Shown in pieces: positions 49,015 through 56,802 of a stretch of DNA of 64,000 nt (position 1 is the stretch's first letter; each line of letters starts with the position of its first letter). The stretch spans positions 37,603 to 101,602 of the forward strand of contig JBBRVP010000007.1 of NCBI GenBank assembly GCA_038246785.1, written 5' to 3'. The notes below the pieces were generated by a model, which saw only the letters and a program-made list of their open reading frames with translations, did no database searches and had not been told where the DNA came from. Position numbers and translations under genes: made by a program. The DNA comes from JBBRVP01 sp038246785. GTDB taxonomy: Bacteria > Actinomycetota > Actinomycetes > Jiangellales > Jiangellaceae.

Positions 49015-49869
49015 TCAGGCGCCCTTGGTGTGCCAGACGGTCTTGGTCTCGAGGCACCAGGTGAGCCGGTCGAGCGCCGGCTCGGCCATCCAGTCCTCGT
49101 CCGCGGGGCGGCGTACGCGCTTGAGGTTGTCGGCGGCGGCGAGCTCGAGTTCGCCCCAGCCCTCACCGGCGCCGGTGAGGTCGATCGCGTTGACGTCCAT
49201 GTGCGAGGCCAGCCACGGCGCCACCTCGCCGACCCGCCCGGTGAGCACGTTGACCACGCCACCGGGGACGTCACTGGTGGCAAGAACCTCGCCCAGGCTG
49301 ATGGCCGGCAGTGGGTGGGCCTCGCTCGCGAGCACCACGGCGGTGTTGCCGCCGGCGAGCACCGGCGCCACCACGGACACCAACCCGAGCAGTGAGGAGT
49401 CCTGGGGCGCCAGGACGGCGACGACTCCGGTCGGCTCTGGCGCGGAGACGTTGAAGTACGGTCCGGCGACCGGGTTGGCGTTGCCGACGACCTGGGCGAT
49501 CTTGTCGGTCCAGCCGGCGTACCAGACCCAGCGGTCGATGGCGGCGCCGACCACCGCAGCGGCCCGCCGCGCGGGCAGGCCCTCGGTGCGGGCCACCTCG
49601 TCGGCGAACTGCGCCCGCCGGCCCTCGAGCACCTCCGCGACCCGGTAGAGCACCTGGCCACGGTTGTAGGCGGTCGCCCCCGACCAGCCGGGAAAGGCCT
49701 TGCGCGCCGCGACAACGGCGTCACGGGCGTCCTTGCGGCTGGCCAGCGCGGCGTTGGCGAGGAAGCCGCCCTTGGCGTCGCGTGCCCCGTAGGTGCGCCC
49801 GGACTCGCTGCGCGGAAACGCGCCGCCGATGTAGAGCTTGTAGGTCTTGGCGACCGGGATCCGGCTCAT
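49015..49869 (-). CDS. Short aldehyde dehydrogenase-like protein lacking the catalytic domain
   Basis: A 284-residue ALDH-fold protein covering only the NAD-binding half (YKLYIGGAFPRSESGRTYG, VAARKAFPGWSGATAYNRGQ, GVVAVLAPQDSSLLGLVSVV, PVLAGGNTAVVLASEAHPLP). At the FTGSTEVG position it has DLTGAGEGWGELE, and the catalytic Cys region is absent. It ends cleanly (TKTVWHTKGA) and overlaps the full-length ALDH stop by 4 bases, so it is probably a genuine non-catalytic partner rather than a broken gene. Confidence 0.75.
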   Translation of the reverse strand: MSRIPVAKTYKLYIGGAFPRSESGRTYGARDAKGGFLANAALASRKDARDAVVAARKAFPGWSGATAYNRGQVLYRVAEVLEGRRAQFADEVARTEGLPARRAAAVVGAAIDRWVWYAGWTDKIAQVVGNANPVAGPYFNVSAPEPTGVVAVLAPQDSSLLGLVSVVAPVLAGGNTAVVLASEAHPLPAISLGEVLATSDVPGGVVNVLTGRVGEVAPWLASHMDVNAIDLTGAGEGWGELELAAADNLKRVRRPADEDWMAEPALDRLTWCLETKTVWHTKGA

Positions 49870-51317
49870 CGCGACGCCTCGACGTGGGCGGCCAGGTAGG
49901 CGGCCAGGCCGTGACGGCCGCCCTCACGTCCGTACCCGGACTCCTTGTACCCGCCGAACGGGCTGGTCGGGTCGAACTTGTTGAACGTGTTGGCCCACAC
50001 CACGCCGGCGCGCAGCTGGTCGGCGGTCCAGAGGATGCGGCTGCCCTTGTCGGTCCAGACGCCGGCCGACAGCCCGTACGGGGTGTTGTTGGCCTTCTCG
50101 ACCGCCTCGGCCGGCGTGCGGAACGTCAGCACCGACAGGACCGGGCCGAAGATCTCCTCGCGGGCGATCCGGTGGGCCTGGCTGACGCCGGTGAAGATGG
50201 TGGGGGCGAACCAGTAGCCGCGGTCGGGCAGGTCGCAGGCCGGCGACCAGCGCTCGGCACCCTCGGCCTCGCCGACCTCGGACAGCTCGCGGATGCGGGC
50301 CAGCTGCTCGGCGGAGTTGATGGCGCCGACGTCGGTGTTCTTGTCGAGCGGGTCGCCCAGACGCAGGGTCGCCAGGCGCCGTTTGAGCCGAGCCATGACG
50401 TCGTCGGCGACGCTCTCCTGCACCAGCAGGCGCGAGCCGGCACAGCAGACGTGGCCCTGGTTGAAGGAGATCCCGTCGACGATGCCCTCGACTGCCTGGT
50501 CGATCGGCGCGTCGTCGAAGACGATGTTGGCGGCCTTGCCGCCGAGCTCGAGCGTGGCCTTCTTGGCGCTGCCGGCGATCGTGCGGGCGATCTGCTTGCC
50601 GACCTCGGTGGAGCCGGTGAAGGCGACCTTGTCGACGTCGGGGTGGGCGACGAGCAGGCGGCCGGTCTCGCCGGCGCCGGTGAGGATGTTGACCACGCCC
50701 GGCGGCAGGTCGGCCTGCTGGACGATCTGCGCGAACAGCAGCGCGGTGAGCGGCGTGGTCTCCGCCGGTTTGAGGACCACGGTGTTGCCGGCGGCCAGCG
50801 CGGGCGCGACCTTCCACGCCAGCATGAGCAGCGGGAAGTTCCAGGGGATGACCTGGCCGGCGACCCCGAGCGGACGCGGGTCAGGGCCCAGGCCCACGTA
50901 GCGCAGCTTGTCGGCCCAGCCGGCGTGGTAGAAGAAGTGCGCCGCGGCCAGCGGGACGTCGACGTCGCGGGACTCCCGGATCGGCTTGCCGTTGTCGATC
51001 GACTCGAGCACCGCGAGCTCGCGGGAACGCTCCTGCAGCAGGCGGGCGATGCGAAACAGGTACTTGCCGCGTTCGCGGCCGGGCATGCGGGACCACGTAC
51101 GGGACCAGGCGCGGTGCGCGGCCTTCACGGCGCGGTCGACGTCCTGCGGGCCGGCCGCAGTGACCTCGGCGAGCACCTCCTCGGTGGCCGGGTTGACGGT
51201 CTTGAACGGGGTTCCGTCGACCGGGTCGACGAACTCGCCGTCGATGAACAGGCCGTAGGAGCTGGCGATGTCGACGATGGCGCGCGACTCCGGGGCCGGC
51301 GCGTAGGAGAGGTCCAT
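49866..51317 (-). CDS. Aldehyde dehydrogenase, NAD(P)-dependent
   Basis: Oxidises an aldehyde, most likely acetaldehyde released by DeoC. The 483-residue enzyme has YGLFIDGEFVDPVDGTPFKT, QVIPWNFPLLMLAWKVAPAL (with the N of PWNFP), KPAETTPLTAL, FTGSTEVGKQIA, the catalytic Glu in LELGGKAANIVFDDA, the nucleophile region FNQGHVCCAGSRLLVQ, EEIFGPVLSVL and FGGYKESGYGREGG. ATG 51317 lies 8 bases after the deoC stop. Confidence 0.92.
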   Translation of the reverse strand: MDLSYAPAPESRAIVDIASSYGLFIDGEFVDPVDGTPFKTVNPATEEVLAEVTAAGPQDVDRAVKAAHRAWSRTWSRMPGRERGKYLFRIARLLQERSRELAVLESIDNGKPIRESRDVDVPLAAAHFFYHAGWADKLRYVGLGPDPRPLGVAGQVIPWNFPLLMLAWKVAPALAAGNTVVLKPAETTPLTALLFAQIVQQADLPPGVVNILTGAGETGRLLVAHPDVDKVAFTGSTEVGKQIARTIAGSAKKATLELGGKAANIVFDDAPIDQAVEGIVDGISFNQGHVCCAGSRLLVQESVADDVMARLKRRLATLRLGDPLDKNTDVGAINSAEQLARIRELSEVGEAEGAERWSPACDLPDRGYWFAPTIFTGVSQAHRIAREEIFGPVLSVLTFRTPAEAVEKANNTPYGLSAGVWTDKGSRILWTADQLRAGVVWANTFNKFDPTSPFGGYKESGYGREGGRHGLAAYLAAHVEASR

Positions 51318-51325
51318 GGCCGTCC

Positions 51326-52279
51326 TCAGTCGAGGGTGAAGTAGTCGGGACCGGAGTAGCGGCCGCTGCTCGCCTTGGCCTGCTGCATCAGCAAGTCGTT
51401 GAGCAGCGAGGAGGCGCCGAAGCGGAACCACGCCGGGTCGAGCCAGTCGCTGCCCACCGTCTCGTTCACGGTCACGAGGTGGCGGATCGCGTCCTTGGTG
51501 GAGCGGATGCCGCCCGCAGGCTTCACACCCACCTGCCGTCCGGTCGCCTCGCGGAAGTCGCGCACGGCTTCGAGCATGACGAGCAGCACGGGCAGCGTGG
51601 CGGCCGGCGAGGTCTTGCCGGTGCTCGTCTTGATGAAGTCGCCGCCGGCGAGCATCCCGATCCAGGAGGCGCGGCGCACGTTGTCGTACGTCGCGAGCTC
51701 GCCCGTCTCGAGGATCACCTTGAGGTGCGTGTCGCCGCAGGCCTCCTTGACGGCCACGACCTCCTCGTAGACCTCCAGGTAGCGACCGGACAGGAACGCG
51801 CCGCGGTCGATCACCATGTCGATCTCGTCGGCACCGGCGGCCAACGCGTCGCGGGTGTCACGCAGCTTGACCTCGAGGCTGGCCCGGCCGCTGGGGAATG
51901 CGGTGGCCACGCTGGCAACGCGTACGCCGCTGGTCCCCAGCGCCTGCTTCGCGGTCGCCACCAGGTCGGGGTAGACGCAGACCGCGGCGACCGGGGGCAC
52001 GGTGCGGTCGGACGGGTCAGGGCGCATCGCCTTGGCGCACAGTGCGCGGACCTTCCCGGGGGTGTCGGCGCCCTCCAGGGTGGTGAGGTCGACCATGCGG
52101 ATGGCCAGGTCGATCGCCGCCGCCTTGGCCGTTGTCTTGATCGACCGGGTCGACAGCATGGCCGCGCGGGCCTCAGCTCCCACCTGGTCGACGCCGGGCA
52201 AGCCGTGCAGGAAGCGGCGCAGCGACGCGTCGGAGCTGGTCGCCTCGGCGACGCCGGCGCTGACGTCGAGGAGGGTCAT
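51326..52279 (-). CDS. deoC: Deoxyribose-phosphate aldolase
   Basis: Splits 2-deoxyribose 5-phosphate into glyceraldehyde 3-phosphate and acetaldehyde. The 317-residue long form has MVDLTTLEGADTPGKVRALC, AAVCVYPDLVATA, the Asp of ADEIDMVIDRGAFLSG, LKVILETGELATYDNV, the Schiff-base Lys in GGDFIKTSTGKTSPAAT, VGVKPAGGIRSTKDAI and a final WFRFGASSLLNDLL. First gene of deoC-ALDH-ALDH short-(GNAT). Confidence 0.94.
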   Translation of the reverse strand: MTLLDVSAGVAEATSSDASLRRFLHGLPGVDQVGAEARAAMLSTRSIKTTAKAAAIDLAIRMVDLTTLEGADTPGKVRALCAKAMRPDPSDRTVPPVAAVCVYPDLVATAKQALGTSGVRVASVATAFPSGRASLEVKLRDTRDALAAGADEIDMVIDRGAFLSGRYLEVYEEVVAVKEACGDTHLKVILETGELATYDNVRRASWIGMLAGGDFIKTSTGKTSPAATLPVLLVMLEAVRDFREATGRQVGVKPAGGIRSTKDAIRHLVTVNETVGSDWLDPAWFRFGASSLLNDLLMQQAKASSGRYSGPDYFTLD

Positions 52280-52341
52280 CCCGTCACTGTAACGGCGGGT
52301 ACGTAGGCGCCCGGCCCGCTCGGCGTGGTCGGCTCCGGGGC

Positions 52342-54012
52342 TCAGTCGGGCAGCCCGAGGGCGGCGGCGACGTCGCGGCGCAGCGCGGCGAGGACCTGCG
52401 CGGCGCGGGCCCGGGCCGCGGGGAGGTCGCCGCCGGTGACCGGCTCCACGACCTCGAGGTAGGCCTTGAGCTTGGGCTCGGTGCCGCTCGGCCGCACGAT
52501 CACCCGGGCGTCGTCGGACAGCCGGCAGCGCAGACCGTCCGTCGGTGGCAGCCCGTCGACGCCGTCCTCGAGGTCCTGCAGCTCCTCGACCGGACGCCCG
52601 CCGAGGGCTGCGGGCGGAGCGGAGCGCAGCCGGGCCATCGCTATGGCGATCTCGCCGAGGTCTTCCACCCGCACCGAGAGCTGGTCGGTGGCGTGCACGC
52701 CGTACGTCCGCGCCAGGTCGTCGAGGGCATCCGCTAGCGTGCGCCCCTCCGCCTTGAGCCGGGCGGCCAGCTCGGCGACGAGCACAGTGGTCGCGATGCC
52801 GTCCTTGTCACGGACGGCATCTGGGTCGACGCAGTAGCCGAGCGCCTCCTCGTAGCCGAAGCGCAGCCCGTCGACCCGCGAGATCCACTTGAACCCGGTG
52901 AGCGTCTCGGCGAAGCCCAGGCCGTGCCGCTCGGCGATGCGCGCCAGCAGCGACGAGGACACGATCGAGCAGGCCAGCACGCCGCCACGGGAAGGGTCGC
53001 GACGGACGAGGTGCTCGGCGAGCAGCCCGCCGAGCTCGTCGCCGCGCAGCATGCGCCAGCCGTCGGGGAACGGCGCCCCCACCGCGCAGCGGTCGGCATC
53101 CGGGTCGTTGGCCACGATGAGATCGGCATCGCGCTCGGCGGCCAGCGCGAGCGCGAGGTCCATCGCGCCGGGCTCCTCGGGATTGGGGAAGGCGACGGTC
53201 GGGAAGTCCGGGTCCGGCTCCGCCTGCTGGCTCACCACGTCCGGGGCCGGGAAACCGGCCCGGGCCAGGGCCGCGAGCACCACGTCGCCGCCGACGCCGT
53301 GCATCGGCGTGTAGACCACGCGGACGTCACGCGGGCCTCCCGGGACGGCGACCTCGGCGACCCGGTCGAGGTAGCCGTCGAGGACCTCGTCGCCGAGCGT
53401 GACCCAACCGTCGTCGGCGCGCGGCAGCGAGGCGACCGGTCCGACGGCCGCGATCGCGGCGGAGATGTCCGCATCGGCCGGCGGCACGATCTGCGAGCCG
53501 TCGCCGAGGTAGACCTTGTAGCCGTTGTCGGCCGGCGGGTTGTGCGAGGCGGTGACGACGACGCCGGCGTCGCAGCCCAGCGGGCGGATGGCGTACGCCA
53601 GCACCGGCGTCGGCAGCGGATGGTCCAGCACCGACGCGGCGATCCCCGCCGCCGTCATCACCGCGCAGGTGTCGCGGGCGAACACGTCGGACTTGTGCCG
53701 GGCGTCGTATCCGACGACGACCGAGGCGCCGCCGTGAGCACGCAGGTAGGCAGCCAGCCCGGCAGCGGCGCGCTGCACGACGACGCGGTTCATCCGGTGC
53801 GGTCCGGCCCCCATCTCGCCGCGCATTCCCGCCGTGCCGAACTCCAGTGGCCCACTGAAGCGCTCGGCGATGTCGGCCAGTGCGACGGCATCCCCGGCCT
53901 CCGCCCGGGCGACCAGGTGCGCCAGCTCGGCACGGGTTTCCGCGTCGGGATCGTCGGCGATCCAGGCCTGGGCGCGGCCGAGCAGGTCGGGGTCCGCGGG
54001 CGGCCCGTTCAC
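52342..54012 (-). CDS. Phosphohexomutase/phosphopentomutase-like enzyme (alpha-D-phosphohexomutase family)
   Basis: Moves phosphate between C1 and C6 (or C5) of sugar phosphates. The 556-residue protein has LEFGTAGMRGEMGAGPHRMN, the phosphoserine loop VVTASHNPPADNGYKVYLGD, the metal loop DADLIVANDPDADRCAVGAP, the sugar-binding GYEEALGYCVDPDAVRDKDG and the phosphate-binding IVRPSGTEPKLKAYLE. M. tuberculosis calls the neighbour-equivalent pmmB, but linkage to punA and deoC also allows deoxyribose 1- to 5-phosphate conversion. The GTG start overlaps the punA stop. Confidence 0.9.
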   Translation of the reverse strand: MNGPPADPDLLGRAQAWIADDPDAETRAELAHLVARAEAGDAVALADIAERFSGPLEFGTAGMRGEMGAGPHRMNRVVVQRAAAGLAAYLRAHGGASVVVGYDARHKSDVFARDTCAVMTAAGIAASVLDHPLPTPVLAYAIRPLGCDAGVVVTASHNPPADNGYKVYLGDGSQIVPPADADISAAIAAVGPVASLPRADDGWVTLGDEVLDGYLDRVAEVAVPGGPRDVRVVYTPMHGVGGDVVLAALARAGFPAPDVVSQQAEPDPDFPTVAFPNPEEPGAMDLALALAAERDADLIVANDPDADRCAVGAPFPDGWRMLRGDELGGLLAEHLVRRDPSRGGVLACSIVSSSLLARIAERHGLGFAETLTGFKWISRVDGLRFGYEEALGYCVDPDAVRDKDGIATTVLVAELAARLKAEGRTLADALDDLARTYGVHATDQLSVRVEDLGEIAIAMARLRSAPPAALGGRPVEELQDLEDGVDGLPPTDGLRCRLSDDARVIVRPSGTEPKLKAYLEVVEPVTGGDLPAARARAAQVLAALRRDVAAALGLPD

Positions 54013-54881
54013 GCCGCCACCCGCCGGGTGACCTCGGCGAGCAGCGAGCCGCACCGGTCGGCGGCGGCCCGCCCGGCGGCGATGACCTCGGCGTGGGCCA
54101 GCGGCGTACGGCTGATCCCGGCGGCCAGGTTGGTGACCAGCGAGACGCCGAGCACCTCCAGGCCGGCTTCGCGGGCGGCGATCGCCTCCAGCGCCGTCGA
54201 CATGCCGACCAGGTCGCCACCGAGGACGCGCGCCATCCGCACCTCCGCCGGCGTCTCGTACTGCGGCCCGGGGAACTGTACGTAGACGCCCTCGTCGAGC
54301 GTCGGGTCCACCTCGCGCGCCACCGCGCGCAACCGGGCCGAGTACAGGTCGGTGCAGTCCACGAACGTCGCACCCTCGACGGGGGAGCGGGCGGTCAGGT
54401 TGATGTGGTCGCCGATCAGCACCGGTGTGCCGGGCGCCCACTCGGGCCGCAGCCCGCCGCAGCCGTTGGTGAGCACGACGGCGGCGCAGCCTGCCGCGGC
54501 GGCGGTGCGCACGCCGTGCACCACCGGGCGTACCCCGCGGCCCTCGTAGAGGTGGGTGCGGCTGAGGAACACCATGGCCCGGCGGTCCGAGTCGCCGATC
54601 CGTACCGACCGGACGTGCCCGACGTGACCTTCGACAGCGGCGGCGGTGAAGCCGGGAAGCTCGCCGATCGCCACCTCGGCCAGCGTCTCGCCGAGCAGGT
54701 CGGCGGCCGGCGCCCAGCCGGAGCCGAGCACGAGGGCGACGTCGTGACGCGGCGCGCCACTCCGCTCGGCGAACACCGTCGCCGCAGCCCGCGCCACCAG
54801 CGCTGGATCGGTCGCCGGATCGGCGAGGTCACCGGCCGCGTCGGGAGCCTCCTCGTCGCCGCAGACGTGGTCGGCGGTCAC
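54009..54881 (-). CDS. punA: Purine nucleoside phosphorylase
   Basis: Phosphorolyses (deoxy)inosine and guanosine. The 290-residue trimeric-type PNP has the phosphate-binding DVALVLGSGWAPAADLLGE, GHVGHVRSVRIGD, the motif LSRTHLYEGRGVRPVVHGVR, VVLTNGCGGLRPEWAPG, VYVQFPGPQYETPAEVRMA and the Met/Ser block LVGMSTALEAIAAREAG with VSLVTNLAAGIS. The downstream mutase is coupled by a 4-base overlap. Confidence 0.95.
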   Translation of the reverse strand: MTADHVCGDEEAPDAAGDLADPATDPALVARAAATVFAERSGAPRHDVALVLGSGWAPAADLLGETLAEVAIGELPGFTAAAVEGHVGHVRSVRIGDSDRRAMVFLSRTHLYEGRGVRPVVHGVRTAAAAGCAAVVLTNGCGGLRPEWAPGTPVLIGDHINLTARSPVEGATFVDCTDLYSARLRAVAREVDPTLDEGVYVQFPGPQYETPAEVRMARVLGGDLVGMSTALEAIAAREAGLEVLGVSLVTNLAAGISRTPLAHAEVIAAGRAAADRCGSLLAEVTRRVAA

Positions 54882-54908
54882 GGCGGCGACCCTAGTGCGG
54901 CGGCGAAC

Positions 54909-55349
54909 TCACCGGCAGGGCCGGGCGCGCAGGGCGGCGACGTAGTCGTCCGGGGCCCCGGACGCCTCGGCGGCGTCCGCGACGAGGCCCAGGTAGCGGG
55001 CGAATGGCAGCCCGCCCTCGTACCCGTCGAGCACGTAGGTCCAGGCCACCGCCTCCCCCTCCAGCGTGTGGACCCGCACGTGCACCTTGCGGTAGAGCTC
55101 GAGCTCCTCGCCCTCCCAGCTGTCGAGCACCCGCTCGTCGGAAGGGGTGAGGTCGTAGAGCGCGACGAAGACCTGCTCGAGCGGGTCCTCGACCACGGTC
55201 GCCAGCGCGCCCTGCAGCGAGCGGTCCTCACCGCCGAACGTCAGCCGCCAGCCGACCAGCCAGCCGGTGCCCCGCAGCGGCGAGTGCGGGCAGCGCAGGG
55301 CCATCAGTGCCGGGTCGAGGTTCGAGGCGTAGGCGGCATAGACACTCAC
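54909..55349 (-). CDS. Gamma-glutamylcyclotransferase-like (GGCT/BtrG fold) protein
   Basis: A 146-residue protein with the GGCT-type opener YAAYASNLDPALMALRCPHS, then GTGWLVGWRLTFGGEDRSLQ, ATVVEDPLEQVFVALYDLTP and the acidic LDSWEGEELELYRKVHVRV with the expected Glu. It corresponds to the Rv3304 position next to lpdA. The cyclotransferase substrate is unknown. GTG 55349 is 6 bases after TACCCT (55361-55356, minus strand), so it is probably leaderless. Confidence 0.78.
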   Translation of the reverse strand: MSVYAAYASNLDPALMALRCPHSPLRGTGWLVGWRLTFGGEDRSLQGALATVVEDPLEQVFVALYDLTPSDERVLDSWEGEELELYRKVHVRVHTLEGEAVAWTYVLDGYEGGLPFARYLGLVADAAEASGAPDDYVAALRARPCR

Positions 55350-55355
55350 GGCGGG

Positions 55356-55361
55356 AGGGTA
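55356..55361 (-). promoter_or_regulatory. -10 box in the short divergent space before the GGCT-like gene
   Basis: TACCCT on the minus strand lies 6 bases before the GTG of the GGCT-like gene and 18 bases from the lpdA ATG on the other strand. The 30-base intergenic space leaves no room for two conventional leaders. Confidence 0.38.
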
Positions 55362-55379
55362 GCGACGGCGTGCGCAAGG

Positions 55380-56771
55380 ATGGCCGCTGTGACGCGCGTC
55401 GTGGTCGTCGGCGGGGGGCCGGGCGGCTACGAGGCGGCGCTCGTCGCCGCCCAGCTCGGCGCCGAGGTCACGGTGGTCGAGCGCGCCGGGCTCGGCGGGG
55501 CGGCCGTGCTGACCGACTGCGTGCCCAGCAAGACCCTGATCGCGACCGCCGAGGTCATGACCGACGTCGACGGCGCCGTCGAGCTGGGCGTGGTGCTCGC
55601 GGCGGGGTCGGGGGCGGTCGGTGTGGACCTGGCCGCGGTCAACGAGCGGGTCAAGGCACTGGCCGCGGCCCAGTCCGAGGACGTGGCTGCCCGCCTGACG
55701 GCGGAGGGCGTACGGATCGTGGCCGGCACCGGCCGACTCGACGGTCCCGAGCGGGTCGTGGCGACGACGGCGCCCGGCACGGAGGAGGCGCTGGCGGCCG
55801 ACGTCGTGCTGCTCGCCACCGGTGCGCACCCGCGGGTGCTGGACACGGCGTGCCCCGACGGCGAGCGCATCCTCACCTGGACCCAGCTCTACGACCTCGC
55901 GGAGCTGCCCGCGCGGCTCGTCGTGGTGGGGTCGGGGGTGACGGGGGCGGAGTTCGCCAGCGCCTACCACGCCCTCGGCAGCGACGTCGTGCTCGTGTCC
56001 TCACGTGAGCGCGTGCTGCCGGGCGAGGACGCCGACGCGGCCGAGGTCCTCGAGGGGGTCTTCCGGCGGGGCGGGATGACGGTCCTGTCGCGCAGCCGGG
56101 CCGCCGCGGTCGAGCGGTCCGGCGACGCGGTGGTTGTCACCCTCGCCGACGGCCGCACGGTCGAGGGTTCGCACTGCCTGATGGCGGTCGGGTCGCTGCC
56201 CCACACCGGCGGCATCGGGCTCGCCGACGCCGGGGTCGCGCTGAGCCCGGCCGGCTACGTCGAGGTCGACCGGGTGTCCCGGACGACCGCGCGTGGGGTC
56301 TACGCGGCCGGCGACTGCACCGGCGTGCTGCCGCTCGCATCAGTGGCCGCCATGCAGGGTCGGATCGCGATGTGGCACGCGCTCGGCGACGCGGTGGCGC
56401 CGCTCGACCTGCGCAGCGTCGCGGGCAACGTCTTCACGGCGCCGGAGATCGCGACCGTGGGCTGGAGCCAGGCGGCGGTCGATGCCGGCGAGATCGACGC
56501 GCGGGTGGTGAAACTGCCGCTCGCCACCAATGCGCGGGCGAAGATGCAGGGGCTGCACGACGGGTTCGTCAAGGTGTTGTGCCGGCCGGCCACCGGCGTC
56601 GTGGTCGGCGGGGTGGTGGTGGCGCCGCGCGCGAGCGAACTCGTCCACGCGCTGTCGGTCGCCGTGTCGGCGCGGCTCACCGTCGACACGTTGGCTCAGG
56701 CGTTCACCGTCTACCCGTCGCTGTCGGGGTCGCTGGCCGAGGCGGCCCGCCAGCTTCACCCGGCGGGCTGA
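55380..56771 (+). CDS. lpdA: NAD(P)H-quinone dehydrogenase, LpdA-type flavoprotein
   Basis: A 463-residue pyridine-nucleotide disulfide oxidoreductase family enzyme. FAD fold VVVVGGGPGGYEAALVAAQ, NAD fold VVVGSGVTGAEFASAYHALG and the second FAD segment GVYAAGDCTGVLPLASVA are complete. At the redox centre it reads GGAAVLTDCVPSKTLIA: only the second Cys remains, as in M. tuberculosis LpdA (Rv3303c), which lacks the disulfide and reduces quinones. It is therefore not a dihydrolipoamide dehydrogenase. ATG 55380 gives the natural N-terminus. Confidence 0.9.
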   Translation: MAAVTRVVVVGGGPGGYEAALVAAQLGAEVTVVERAGLGGAAVLTDCVPSKTLIATAEVMTDVDGAVELGVVLAAGSGAVGVDLAAVNERVKALAAAQSEDVAARLTAEGVRIVAGTGRLDGPERVVATTAPGTEEALAADVVLLATGAHPRVLDTACPDGERILTWTQLYDLAELPARLVVVGSGVTGAEFASAYHALGSDVVLVSSRERVLPGEDADAAEVLEGVFRRGGMTVLSRSRAAAVERSGDAVVVTLADGRTVEGSHCLMAVGSLPHTGGIGLADAGVALSPAGYVEVDRVSRTTARGVYAAGDCTGVLPLASVAAMQGRIAMWHALGDAVAPLDLRSVAGNVFTAPEIATVGWSQAAVDAGEIDARVVKLPLATNARAKMQGLHDGFVKVLCRPATGVVVGGVVVAPRASELVHALSVAVSARLTVDTLAQAFTVYPSLSGSLAEAARQLHPAG

Positions 56772-56802
56772 CGGCGCCCGGTCTCGCGGCCCTTGGGGCG
56801 GG

